Shown here one piece after another: positions 8,658 to 17,045 of a stretch of 64,000 nt of DNA. The stretch lies in contig NZ_LQPS01000046.1 in NCBI RefSeq assembly GCF_002101885.1, positions 29,871 to 93,870 of the forward strand, in the 5' to 3' direction. A program made the position numbers and the translations under genes. Within the stretch, counting starts at the first letter, position 1. Every line of letters begins with the position of its first letter. The stretch is from Mycolicibacter senuensis (GTDB lineage: Bacteria; Actinomycetota; Actinomycetes; Mycobacteriales; Mycobacteriaceae). Below the pieces are notes generated by a model. That model worked only from the letters and a program-made list of their open reading frames with translations. It did not search any database and was not told the DNA's origin.

Positions 8658-9833
8658 ATGTCCACACCTGTCATCGTCGGCGCCGTTCGCACAGCCATCG
8701 GACGCTCATTCAAGGGAACACTGGCCAACACCTCAGCGGAGACGCTGATCACCACGGTCGTGCCCGAGGTGATCCGCCGGGCCGGTATCCCGGTCGCGGA
8801 TATCGACGACATGATCTTCGCCGAGTCCCACTACGGCGGTGGCGATATGGCGCGTTTCGCGGCCGCCGCCTGCGGGATGGAGTCGGTGCCCGGCCAGGCC
8901 GTCAACCGGCACTGCGCGGGCAGCCTGACCGCCATCGGCAACGCCGCCGCACAGATCGGATCCGGGATGGAGCGGGTGCTGATCGCCGGGGGTGTGCAGA
9001 CCCTGTCGATGCTGCCGGTGATGAAGATGCGCATCCCCGGCCCGGAGCTCAGCTTCGCCGAGCCGTGGATGCCGCCGACCCACCCGGAGACCGTGGATGC
9101 CCCCACCCGCGACATGTCCATCACGGTGGGCTGGAACACCGCCCAAGCCGTCGGCATCACCCGCGAGGAGATGGACGCGTGGGCGGCCCGCTCACACCAG
9201 CGGGCGATCGCCGCGATCGACGCCAGCAAGTTCACCGACGAGATCGTGCCGCTGAAGGTCCAGCTGCCCGACGGCTCTGTCACCGAGTTCAGCGTCGACG
9301 AGTTCCCGCGTCGCGACACCACCGCGGAGAAGCTGGCCGGCCTGAAGGTGCTGCACCCCGAGATCGAGGGATTCTCGATCACCGCCGGCAACAGCAGCGG
9401 CACCAACGATGCCGCGGCCGCGGTCGCGCTCGTCGACGACGGCTACGCGCAAGCCCAGGGGCTCAACGTCATGGGCACCGTGAAGGCGTGGGCGTCGGCC
9501 GGCGTGGCCCCGCGCGACACCGGGCTCGGAGCGGTCAAGGTGATCGGCAAGGTGCTGCAGCGGGCGGGCCTGAAGCCCGGCGATGTCGCGCTGTGGGAGA
9601 TCAACGAGGCGTTCGCCTCGGTGCCCATCGCGGCGTGCCGCGAGTACGGCCTCGACGAGGAGCTGGTGAACTTCTCCGGCAGCGGCTGCAGCCTCGGTCA
9701 CCCCATCGCCGCCTCCGGTGCGCGGATGGTGACCACCCTGGCCTACGAGCTGCGCCGGCGCGGTGGCGGCATCGGTGTCGCCGCGATGTGCGCCGGGGGC
9801 GGCCAGGGCGGCGCCGTGGTGATCGAGGTCTAA
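8658..9833 (+). CDS. Thiolase (acetyl-CoA acyltransferase) with complete active site
   Basis: A 391-residue thiolase, full length for the family. The acylated cysteine is in NRHCAGSL (Cys86), the His in SLGHPIAASGAR (near residue 347), and the second cysteine in CAGGGQGGA (near residue 378). NEAFA is also present, so a catalytically normal thiolase is expected: thiolytic release of acetyl- or propionyl-CoA from a 3-oxoacyl-CoA. This contrasts with the two thiolase-like proteins at 28172 and 32489, which lack this triad. The 74-bp upstream gap includes an AT-richer stretch (about 8625-8650) that may hold a promoter. The stop overlaps the convergent TetR stop by 4 bp. Confidence 0.92.
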   Translation: MSTPVIVGAVRTAIGRSFKGTLANTSAETLITTVVPEVIRRAGIPVADIDDMIFAESHYGGGDMARFAAAACGMESVPGQAVNRHCAGSLTAIGNAAAQIGSGMERVLIAGGVQTLSMLPVMKMRIPGPELSFAEPWMPPTHPETVDAPTRDMSITVGWNTAQAVGITREEMDAWAARSHQRAIAAIDASKFTDEIVPLKVQLPDGSVTEFSVDEFPRRDTTAEKLAGLKVLHPEIEGFSITAGNSSGTNDAAAAVALVDDGYAQAQGLNVMGTVKAWASAGVAPRDTGLGAVKVIGKVLQRAGLKPGDVALWEINEAFASVPIAACREYGLDEELVNFSGSGCSLGHPIAASGARMVTTLAYELRRRGGGIGVAAMCAGGGQGGAVVIEV

Positions 9834-10597
9834 CGGGCCTTAGCGTCCCTGGCGGAAGTGGACGGCGAGCCCGCGCGACGCCGCGCCGGCTTGCTGTTCT
9901 GCTCGATCAACCGCTCGGCCTGGTCGAGGATGCAGTCGAGCCCGTAGTCGAAGTTGGCGTCATCGGCCGCACCGATTCGATGACCCTGCCGGTTGGTCTG
10001 TGCCAGCAGTGGGGTCAGCTCGGGGTCGATGACGAGCGCCTCCTCGAAGTCCGAGGGCCCGTCGGCGTCCGATGCCCGGTTCTTCTCGTAGAGGCGCCGC
10101 AGCACAACCGATCCGCGGATGTGCAGCGAGATCGCCGAGTAGATGTCGAAGGCGTCCTGCGGTGACAGCCCGGCTTCCACCAAGCCGGCGATCGCCCGCT
10201 CCACCTCCTGAACGCCGAGCTGCGCGGCTCTGGGGCTCAACGCGGCCCGAATCAGGATGAGGTCGCACAGAATCGGGTTGCCCAAGAACGTCGTCCGCAT
10301 GGTGTGGGCGTGGTTGTGCAACGTCTGACGCCAGTCTTTGGCCTGCACGTACGGGGTGGCGAACACGTACTGGCGCAACGCCCGGCTGGTCATGGCGTTG
10401 AGCAGATCGTCCTTTTTGCGGAAGTACCAGTAGATGCTGGTCACCCCGACGCCGAGATGCTTGCCGAGCAACGGCATGCTCAGGTTGTCGACCCCGATCT
10501 GTTCGGCGAGCTCGAACGCGCCGTCGATGATGTCGTCGGGATTGATGGATCCGCGTTCGCGCCGCTGCCGCTTCTCGGCGACTGGCTGCTTGGCCAC
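9830..10597 (-). CDS. TetR-family transcriptional regulator, candidate master regulator of the cluster
   Basis: A 255-residue TetR-type repressor. The N-terminal helix-turn-helix spans about residues 20-68: INPDDIIDGAFELAEQIG, then LGVGVTSIYWYFRKKDDLL, the classic recognition-helix pattern. The remainder is an all-helical ligand-binding/dimerisation domain, and the tail is Ser/Lys/Arg rich. GTG 10597 has an upstream AGGAGG-like GGAGGT. A TACCGTA-N5-TATGGTA operator lies at 10689-10707, between this gene and the divergent crotonase gene, so autoregulation is likely. The same motif precedes many catabolic operons here, making this protein the best candidate for their repressor. Its ligand is presumably an intermediate acyl-CoA (inference). 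Confidence 0.9.
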   Translation of the reverse strand: MAKQPVAEKRQRRERGSINPDDIIDGAFELAEQIGVDNLSMPLLGKHLGVGVTSIYWYFRKKDDLLNAMTSRALRQYVFATPYVQAKDWRQTLHNHAHTMRTTFLGNPILCDLILIRAALSPRAAQLGVQEVERAIAGLVEAGLSPQDAFDIYSAISLHIRGSVVLRRLYEKNRASDADGPSDFEEALVIDPELTPLLAQTNRQGHRIGAADDANFDYGLDCILDQAERLIEQNSKPARRRAGSPSTSARDAKAR

Positions 10598-10688
10598 TGC
10601 GGGTACCTCCAGTTCTGGTCGACACGGCCGGATTCTTCGCCGTCAAACCTACCTGTGCCCTCGTCGTCACCGGGCATCGAGCTTCTCT

Positions 10689-10707
10689 TACCGTAAAGCA
10701 TATGGTA
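10689..10707. promoter_or_regulatory. Candidate TACnGTA-N5-TACnGTA operator (TetR/crotonase divergent promoter)
   Basis: TACCGTAAAGCATATGGTA: two half-sites 5 bp apart with a single mismatch. It lies 44 bp upstream of the GTG of the crotonase gene (10751) and 92 bp upstream of the divergent TetR gene. The following 20 bp are unusually AT-rich for this genome (TTTTGATATAAATT), suitable for a -10 region. Confidence 0.65.
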
Positions 10708-10750
10708 AGCATTTTGATATAAATTGTCCCAACGCGTGTAGGGGTGGCCG

Positions 10751-11512
10751 GTGTCAGAAGCAGTGCTCAGCGAACGTCGTGGACGAACCCTCATCATCAC
10801 GATCAATCGTCCGGAGGCCCGCAATGCGGCCAACAAGGCGGTCGCCGAAGGCCTGGCCGCCGCCTGCGACGAACTCGACGACACTCCGGAACTGTCGGTG
10901 GCGGTGCTGACCGGCGCCGGCGGCAACTTCTGCGCGGGTATGGACCTCAAGGCGTTTGCGGCCGGCGAACTGGCGTATGTCCCGGGCCGGGGTCTGGGCT
11001 TCACCGAACGCCCGCCGCGCAAGCCGATCATCTCGGCGGTCGAGGGTCATGCGGTGGCCGGCGGCACCGAGCTGGTGCTGGCCACCGACCTGGTGGTGGC
11101 CGCCAAGGGGGCGAAATTCGGTATCCCGGAAGTCAAAAGGGGTCTGGTGGCCGCCGGTGGCGGTCTGTTGCGGTTGCCGCACCGCATCCCGTATCAGAAG
11201 GCGCTGGAGTTGGCTTTGACCGGGGAGAGTTTCACCGCCGACGAGGGCGCCCAATGGGGCTTCGTCAACGTGCTGACCGAGCCGGGCGAGGCGCTGAACG
11301 GGGCGATCGAGTTGGCCGAGCGGATCACCGCGAACGGTCCGCTCGCGGTGGCGGTGACCAAGGAGATCATGGTGAAGGCCGCCGGCTGGTCCCAGGACGA
11401 GATCTGGGCCAAGCAGGGCGAGCTGATCGCGCCGGTGTTCGCCTCCAAGGACGCCAAAGAAGGCGCCATCGCGTTCGCCGAGAAGCGCGCCCCCAACTGG
11501 TCCGGCGCCTAG
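10751..11512 (+). CDS. Enoyl-CoA hydratase with both catalytic glutamates
   Basis: A 253-residue crotonase, and the only one of six in the window that keeps both hydratase glutamates: Glu in GGTELVLATD (rat Glu144) and in FGIPEVKRGL (rat Glu164). The oxyanion segments NFCAGMDLKAF and AVEGHAVAGGTE are intact. It should hydrate a 2-enoyl-CoA to a 3-hydroxyacyl-CoA. The GTG start is preceded by AGGGGTGG and lies just downstream of the operator at 10689-10707, divergent from the TetR gene. The SDR gene follows after 12 bp, giving a hydratase plus dehydrogenase pair, two successive beta-oxidation steps. Confidence 0.92.
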   Translation: MSEAVLSERRGRTLIITINRPEARNAANKAVAEGLAAACDELDDTPELSVAVLTGAGGNFCAGMDLKAFAAGELAYVPGRGLGFTERPPRKPIISAVEGHAVAGGTELVLATDLVVAAKGAKFGIPEVKRGLVAAGGGLLRLPHRIPYQKALELALTGESFTADEGAQWGFVNVLTEPGEALNGAIELAERITANGPLAVAVTKEIMVKAAGWSQDEIWAKQGELIAPVFASKDAKEGAIAFAEKRAPNWSGA

Positions 11513-11524
11513 CCGCGCTGACGC

Positions 11525-12331
11525 ATGGACTTGGGCCTGCGCAACGCCGGTGCCGTCGTGGTCGGTGGCGGCCGCGGCATGGGGTTGGCCACCGCCCGCT
11601 GCCTGGCCGACGACGGCGCGCGGGTCGCCGTCGTGGCGCGCTCGGCGGCCGACCTGGACCGCGCGACCGAGGATCTGGCCCGGCGCGGCAGCCCCGATGC
11701 GATCGGATTGGTCGCCGATATTTGCGATGAGCAGCGGGTGGAGGAGGTCTTCGCCGAGCTGGGGAGACGCTGGGGCGGCGAACTCAACATCCTCGTCAAC
11801 GCCGCGGGACCCGACGTACAGGGCACGTTCGAGGAGCTCACCGACGAGCAGTGGCGCCGGGCCATCGACCAGGGCGCGATGGGGATGGTGCACACCGTGC
11901 GAGCCGCGTTGCCGTTGCTGCGCAAGGCCGAATGGGCCCGGATCGTGAACTTCTCGGCGCATTCGACGCAGCGCCAAAGCACCGTGCTGGCCGCCTACAC
12001 CGCGGCCAAGGCGGTGGTCAACAGCGTCTCGAAGAACCTGTCGCTGCTGCTGGCTCCCGATGAGATCCTGGTCAACGTGGTGTCCCCGGGCAGCGTCGCC
12101 ACCGAGGCGCTGGTGGGCTGGGCACGTTCGGTCGGGCTGGACGGTCCCGACGGAGTGGACCCCTACCGGTTGATGGACGCCATCACCGAGCATTTCGGTC
12201 ATCCCGCGCACCTGCCCCGGGCCGGGCTGCCGGAGGAAGTCGGGGCGGTCGCGGCGTTTCTGGCCTCGCGCCGGAACTCGTATATGACCGGGGCCAACGT
12301 CAACGTCGATGGCGGCTCGGATTTCCTCTGA
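11525..12331 (+). CDS. Short-chain dehydrogenase/reductase (SDR)
   Basis: A 268-residue classical SDR. The nucleotide-binding glycine motif is VGGGRGMG near residue 12, followed by NAAG (LVNAAGPD), the catalytic Ser in NFSAHSTQ and the Tyr/Lys pair YTAAK. The C-terminal NVDGGSDFL is the usual SDR end. It would oxidise a hydroxyl to a ketone (or the reverse) with NAD(P). Placed 12 bp after the canonical enoyl-CoA hydratase, it is a candidate 3-hydroxyacyl-CoA dehydrogenase (inference from context). Confidence 0.88.
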   Translation: MDLGLRNAGAVVVGGGRGMGLATARCLADDGARVAVVARSAADLDRATEDLARRGSPDAIGLVADICDEQRVEEVFAELGRRWGGELNILVNAAGPDVQGTFEELTDEQWRRAIDQGAMGMVHTVRAALPLLRKAEWARIVNFSAHSTQRQSTVLAAYTAAKAVVNSVSKNLSLLLAPDEILVNVVSPGSVATEALVGWARSVGLDGPDGVDPYRLMDAITEHFGHPAHLPRAGLPEEVGAVAAFLASRRNSYMTGANVNVDGGSDFL

Positions 12332-12408
12332 GCAGCCGTCCCGAATTTACCTCCTGACCTGCTGACATAGCTTCCTTCGGCAGGAGCGGCGTGGGTTGCG
12401 GAATGCGC

Positions 12409-12427
12409 TACCGAAAGGTATACAGTA
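12409..12427. promoter_or_regulatory. Candidate TACnGTA-N5-TACnGTA operator upstream of the 12472 operon
   Basis: TACCGAAAGGTATACAGTA: second half-site perfect, first with one mismatch, spacer 5 bp. It ends 44 bp upstream of ATG 12472, the same spacing as for the 10751 gene. It falls inside the longest possible reading frame of the downstream gene, which argues against the upstream start at 12391. Confidence 0.6.
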
Positions 12428-12471
12428 AGAAGCATTCTGTTGGTTTCCACGAGGTGCCCGAGGAGGGGTCG

Positions 12472-13317
12472 ATGGCCGCTGCCGACGACGGCACGCTCAC
12501 CCAGACGCCGGCCGCCGACGCCGCGGTGCTCTACGAGGTGCGGGACGGCGTAGCACTGCTCACCTTCAACCGTCCGCAGCGGCTCAACTCCTGGGGCGCG
12601 GACACCGCGGCGGGGCTGTACGCCGCGATCGACCGCGCCGAGGCGGACCCCGAGGTGCGGGCGATCGTGCTGACCGGCACCGGCCGCGGGTTCTGCGCCG
12701 GCGCGGACCTGGGCTCCACCGCGAGCATGCAGGAGTCCGGTGTCGGAACCGAGAACTCCGAAACCGATGTGTCCGAGGTGGTCGGGGAGCGCCCCCCGCA
12801 CTTCCTCACCGAACTGCGCAAACCCGTCATCGCCGCGATCAACGGCGCCTGTGTCGGTATCGGGCTCACCCACGCCCTGATGTGTGATGTCCGGTTCGCC
12901 GCCGCCGGAGCCAAGTTCGCCACCGCGTTCACCCGCCGCGGGCTGATCGCCGAACACGGCATCACCTGGATTCTGCCGCGGCTGGCCGGCTGGGGTGCGG
13001 CGATGGACCTGCTGTTGAGCGGCCGGACCTTTCTTGCCGAGGAGGCCCGCGAACTCGGCCTGATCAACCAGGTCGTCCCGGCCGAGCACCTGCTCGAGCG
13101 CGCGATGGCCTACGCGGCCGACATCGCCGCGAACTGCTCTCCGGCATCCCTGGCCGTGATCAAGGCGCAGACCTACCGGGACGCGCTCGATGACCTTGCC
13201 GCGGTGAGCGCGCGCGCCGAGACTCTGATGTACGAGTCGCTGCAGCGGCCCGACCTCATCGAAGGCATCACCAGTTTCTTCCAGAAGCGGCCGCCGAACT
13301 TCCCGCCCCTCACTTGA
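12472..13317 (+). CDS. Crotonase-fold protein (enoyl-CoA hydratase/isomerase family)
   Basis: A 281-residue crotonase. ATG 12472 (MAAADDG) is chosen because GAGGAGGGG precedes it and because longer starts would include the operator at 12409-12427. Oxyanion segments are GFCAGADLGS and AINGACVGIGLTHAL. The rat Glu144 and Glu164 positions are Thr and Phe (GLTHALMCD, FATAFTRRGL), but GLIAEHGITWILPRL puts a glutamate in the loop used by some non-hydratase crotonases. A 20-residue charged insert follows the first oxyanion segment. It heads a six-gene operon running to 19299. Confidence 0.85.
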   Translation: MAAADDGTLTQTPAADAAVLYEVRDGVALLTFNRPQRLNSWGADTAAGLYAAIDRAEADPEVRAIVLTGTGRGFCAGADLGSTASMQESGVGTENSETDVSEVVGERPPHFLTELRKPVIAAINGACVGIGLTHALMCDVRFAAAGAKFATAFTRRGLIAEHGITWILPRLAGWGAAMDLLLSGRTFLAEEARELGLINQVVPAEHLLERAMAYAADIAANCSPASLAVIKAQTYRDALDDLAAVSARAETLMYESLQRPDLIEGITSFFQKRPPNFPPLT

Positions 13318-13331
13318 GAAAGGTCGTGCAC

Positions 13332-14582
13332 ATGACTCCCGCACTTGAACGGCTCCCGTACCTGGCCGTCGATGTCGACAACCACTACTACGAGCCGCTG
13401 GACGCCTTCACTCGGCACCTGCCCAAAGAATTCCGCAGCCGCGGCGTCCAGATGGTGCAGGACGGCAAGCGCACCCTGGCGGTGTTCGGCGGGGTCGTCA
13501 ACCACTTCATCCCGAACCCGAGCTTCGACCCGATCATCGAACCCGGCTGCCTGGATCTGCTGTTCCGCGGCGAGATCCCCGAAGGCGTGGATCCGGCGTC
13601 GTTGATGAAGGTCGACCCGCTCTCCGAGCATCCCGAATACCAGAACCGCGACGCCCGCGTGCAGGTGCTCGACCGGCAGCGGCTGGAGACGGTGTTCATG
13701 CTGCCGACGTTCGCCTGTGGCGTGGAGGAGGGACTCAAGCACGACATCCCCGCCACCATGGCGTCGGTGCACGCGTTCAACCTTTGGCTCGACGAGGACT
13801 GGGGCTTCGACCGTCCCGACGGCCGCATGATATCCGCACCGATCATCTCGCTGGCCGACCCCGAGAAGGCCGTCGACGAGGTCGAATTCGTGATCAGCCG
13901 CGGCGCCAAGCTGGTGTGTGTTCGCCCGGGGCCGGTGCCCGGCGAGGCTCGGCCCCGGTCCCTCGGTGACCCGGTGCACGATCCGGTGTGGGCGCGCCTT
14001 GCCGAGGCGGGCGTCGCAGTCGTCTTCCACCTGTCCGACTCCGGTTACATGGCGATCCCCGGGTTGTGGGGCGGCAGCGGTGTGTTCAAGGGATTCGGTA
14101 AGCGCGACCCGCTGGACATGGTGATCATGGACGACCGCGCGATCCACGACACCATCGCCTCGATGATCGTGCACCAGGTGTTCACCCGTCACCCCAAGCT
14201 CAAGGTGGCCAGCATCGAGAACGGCTCGTACTTTGTTTACCGGCTGATCAAGCGGTTGAAGAAGTCGGCCAACAATGCGCCGTACCACTACAAGGAAGAT
14301 CCGATCGAGCAGCTGCGCAACAACGTCTGGATTGCCCCCTACTACGAGGACGACGTGAAGCTGCTAGCCGACACCATCGGCGTCGACAAGATCCTGTTCG
14401 GCTCGGACTGGCCGCACGGTGAGGGCCTGGCCGACCCGACCACCTTCACCGCCGACATCCCGCAGTTCCCTGACTTCAGCGCGGAAGATACCCGAATGGT
14501 GATGCGGGACAACGCGTTGACCCTGCTGGGTGATCCGAACCGTACCGCACCGGGCGCCGCCCACCTGGCAGCTTCGGTCTGA
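13332..14582 (+). CDS. Amidohydrolase-2-family metal-dependent hydrolase
   Basis: A 416-residue TIM-barrel protein of the amidohydrolase-2 (ACMSD-like) family. The metal-site beginning DVDNHYYEPLDAF is near residue 12, the beta-strand histidine is in VVFHLSDSGY, and the C-terminal aspartate is in ILFGSDWPHGEG near residue 360. Such proteins decarboxylate or hydrolyse cyclic or acyl intermediates; the reaction here is unknown. ATG 13332 is preferred over an upstream TTG since GAGAAAGG precedes it. It belongs to the 12472-19299 operon, and three further family members occur in the window. Confidence 0.82.
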   Translation: MTPALERLPYLAVDVDNHYYEPLDAFTRHLPKEFRSRGVQMVQDGKRTLAVFGGVVNHFIPNPSFDPIIEPGCLDLLFRGEIPEGVDPASLMKVDPLSEHPEYQNRDARVQVLDRQRLETVFMLPTFACGVEEGLKHDIPATMASVHAFNLWLDEDWGFDRPDGRMISAPIISLADPEKAVDEVEFVISRGAKLVCVRPGPVPGEARPRSLGDPVHDPVWARLAEAGVAVVFHLSDSGYMAIPGLWGGSGVFKGFGKRDPLDMVIMDDRAIHDTIASMIVHQVFTRHPKLKVASIENGSYFVYRLIKRLKKSANNAPYHYKEDPIEQLRNNVWIAPYYEDDVKLLADTIGVDKILFGSDWPHGEGLADPTTFTADIPQFPDFSAEDTRMVMRDNALTLLGDPNRTAPGAAHLAASV

Positions 14583-14584
14583 CG

Positions 14585-16204
14585 GTGGGCGAGTGGACTA
14601 TCGGCGCGGTCCTCGACGAGATCGCGCAGGCTGTTCCCGACCGGGTCATGACGGTGTGCGGGGACAGTCGCAGCACGTTCGCGCAATCCGCGGAGCGCAC
14701 CCGCCGGCTGGCCAACTTCCTGGCCGGCCGCGGGCTCGGCGCCCGACGAGAGCGTGCGGAGCTGCAGAACTGGGAGTGCGGCCAGGACCGCGTGGCGCTG
14801 CTCATGCACAACGATTTGTACCCCGACATGGTGATCGGCTGCCTCAAGGCGCGCACGGTCCCGGTCAACGTCAACCACTACTACACCCCGGCCGAGGCCG
14901 GCGAGCTGCTCGACTATCTGCGCCCGGCCGCGATCATCTACCACGCCTCGCTGGAGGCGAAGTTCGCCGACACCCTCCGGGGCGCCGGCGCCGAACTGCT
15001 GATCCGCATCGACGACGGCGATGAGAAAGCCCCCCGAATCGATGCGATATCACTGGATAAAGCACTGGCACAAGGAGACTCCGACCAGCCGGTGACGCCG
15101 TCGCCGGACGATCTGCTGATGATCTGCACCGGGGGAACGACCGGGCGTCCCAAGGGGGTCATGTGGCGCCAGAGTGACATCTACGTGTCGTCGATGGTCG
15201 GTGACGATCACGCGACCGCGGCGGAGATTCACCAGAAGGTGCAGAATGCCGGCCCGCCGTGGTTCGCGCTGTCGCCGCTGATGCACGCGGCCGGAATGTG
15301 GACCGCGTTCTCGGCGATCCTCAGCGGCCAGACCGTGATCCTCAACGACAGCCGCACCAGGTTCGATCCCCGCGAGGCGCTGAGAACCGTTGAGCGCGAG
15401 AAGGTCGGATTGATGACGATGGTGGGCGATGCCTATGCCGCACCATTGGTCGCCGAGCTCGGCAGGGGCGGCTACGACCTGTCGTCGCTGCACTCCGTCG
15501 CCACCGGCGGTGCGGCGACGAACCCGAAGTATCAGGCGGCGCTGCTGGAGTATCTGCCCCAGATCACCCTGATCAACGGATACGGGTCCTCGGAGACCGG
15601 CAACATGGGCTTCGGCCGCAGTCAGGGCGAAACCCGCCGCGACACCTTCGATCTGCGGGCCGGGGGATCGGTGGTCTCACCGGACCGGACCCGATTCCTC
15701 GGACCCGGTGATCCCGAGATCGGTTGGGTGGTACGGACCGGCCGGATCCCGCTCGGCTATTTCGACGATGCCGACGCGACGCGACGCACCTTCGGAGCGA
15801 TCGATGGTCAGCGGATGGTGATCTCCGGTGATCGTGCCGGCATCGAGAAGGACGGAACTCTGCGGCTTTTCGGGCGAGACGCCTTGGTCGTCAACACCGG
15901 TGGGGAGAAGGTCTTCGTCGAGGAGGTCGAGGACGTGCTGCGTGCCCACCCGGACGTGGCCGACGCGCTGGTGGTGGGGCGGCCCAGCGATCGTTGGGGT
16001 GAAGAGCTGGTCGCACTGGTGGCGCCGCAGCCGGATTCGCGCATCGTCGACGAACAACTCAATGCGCACTGCCGATCCGTGCTGGCGGGTTTCAAGGTGC
16101 CCAAGGAGTTCATCCACGTGGCGCAGGTGCGCCGGCTGGGTAACGGCAAGGCCGACTACCGCTGGGCCAAACGTCAGGTCAACGAAGAGGTGCCTACGGC
16201 ATGA
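14585..16204 (+). CDS. FadD19-like acyl-CoA synthetase
   Basis: A 539-residue AMP-forming ligase starting at GTG two bases after the previous stop. Signature CTGGTTGRPKGVMWRQ (near residue 180) and the C-terminal KADYRWAKRQ match the mycobacterial FadD19 subgroup. FadD19 activates steroid side-chain acids in cholesterol degradation (family knowledge). Other motifs: YGSSETGNMG near 335, SGDRAGIEKDG near 415. Subgroup membership suggests a bulky branched or alicyclic acid substrate, but this is inference. The 3' end overlaps the next gene by ATGA. Confidence 0.88.
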   Translation: MGEWTIGAVLDEIAQAVPDRVMTVCGDSRSTFAQSAERTRRLANFLAGRGLGARRERAELQNWECGQDRVALLMHNDLYPDMVIGCLKARTVPVNVNHYYTPAEAGELLDYLRPAAIIYHASLEAKFADTLRGAGAELLIRIDDGDEKAPRIDAISLDKALAQGDSDQPVTPSPDDLLMICTGGTTGRPKGVMWRQSDIYVSSMVGDDHATAAEIHQKVQNAGPPWFALSPLMHAAGMWTAFSAILSGQTVILNDSRTRFDPREALRTVEREKVGLMTMVGDAYAAPLVAELGRGGYDLSSLHSVATGGAATNPKYQAALLEYLPQITLINGYGSSETGNMGFGRSQGETRRDTFDLRAGGSVVSPDRTRFLGPGDPEIGWVVRTGRIPLGYFDDADATRRTFGAIDGQRMVISGDRAGIEKDGTLRLFGRDALVVNTGGEKVFVEEVEDVLRAHPDVADALVVGRPSDRWGEELVALVAPQPDSRIVDEQLNAHCRSVLAGFKVPKEFIHVAQVRRLGNGKADYRWAKRQVNEEVPTA

Positions 16205-17043
16205 AAGCAATCGATTGTCTGGTCAATGTGCACTTCGGCGAGAACGAACAGCCGTCCTGGATGGTCAGAACGCGCGACGACTACTTCAAGGGGCCCAAGT
16301 CGATGTTCGAGCCGGCCGACATGTCGGCGCTGCTCGACGAGATGGACGCCAACGGCGTGACCAAGGCCGTGCTGATGGACAACCTGACCAAGCCGTCGGT
16401 GTCCGCGCGAAAGTTCGTGGCGGACAGGCCGGATCGTTTCGCGCTGGCCATCGGCGGGCTGAACCTGCTTCGGCCGGTACCGGCGCTGCGGGAACTGAGT
16501 GCGATCGTGCGCGACCTGCCGGTGGTCTACACGGTGGTCGGGCCCAGCTTCTGGGGCGACGGCCAGTACCCGCCCAGTGACGCCGTCTACTACCCGCTGT
16601 ATGCCAAGTGCGCCGAGCTGGATCTGCCGCTGTGTGTCAACACCGGCATTCCCGGGCCGCCGATCCCCGGCGAGGTGCAGCATCCCATCCACCTGGATCG
16701 GGTCTGCGTGCGCTTCCCGGAGCTGCGGCTGTGCATGATCCACGGCGCCGACCCGTGGTGGGACGTGGCGATCCGGATGCTGATCAAATACCGCAACCTG
16801 CGGCTGATGACCTCGGCCTGGTCGCCGAAACGGTTGCCGGAGGCCCTGTTGCACTTCATGCGCACCCGGGGCGCCGACAAGATTATCTTCGCCTCCGACT
16901 GGCCGGTGCTGCGGATGAACCGGGTAGTGCCCGAAGCCCGCGCCCTGGATCTGCCACCGGATGTACTCGACAAGTACCTGTACCGCAACGCTGCTGACTT
17001 CTTCTTCGCCGACCGCGGCGCCGTCCCCGAACAGGAGAACTGA
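16201..17043 (+). CDS. Amidohydrolase-2-family protein, short form
   Basis: A 280-residue amidohydrolase-2-like TIM-barrel protein. Visible landmarks are the N-terminal DCLVNVHFGE, LCVNTGIPGPP in the middle, CMIHGADPWWDV and the C-terminal IIFASDWPVLRMNR with the expected aspartate. It is about 130 residues shorter than the other three family members in the window. The N-terminal metal motif is degenerate (VNVHFGE rather than DxDxHxxE), so metal binding may differ. It overlaps the ligase gene by 4 bp (ATGA) and precedes two acyl-CoA dehydrogenases. Reaction unknown. Confidence 0.75.
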   Translation: MKAIDCLVNVHFGENEQPSWMVRTRDDYFKGPKSMFEPADMSALLDEMDANGVTKAVLMDNLTKPSVSARKFVADRPDRFALAIGGLNLLRPVPALRELSAIVRDLPVVYTVVGPSFWGDGQYPPSDAVYYPLYAKCAELDLPLCVNTGIPGPPIPGEVQHPIHLDRVCVRFPELRLCMIHGADPWWDVAIRMLIKYRNLRLMTSAWSPKRLPEALLHFMRTRGADKIIFASDWPVLRMNRVVPEARALDLPPDVLDKYLYRNAADFFFADRGAVPEQEN

Positions 17044-17045
17044 AA

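Noticed and set aside
10754..12211. A 485-codon open frame on the minus strand opposite the crotonase and SDR genes
   Set aside because: It spans two well-supported plus-strand genes, is rich in Gly/Arg/His typical of shadow frames, and has no domain signature.
12391..12471. Upstream extension of the 12472 crotonase
   Set aside because: It contains the operator at 12409-12427 and atypical residues; ATG 12472 has a good ribosome-binding site.
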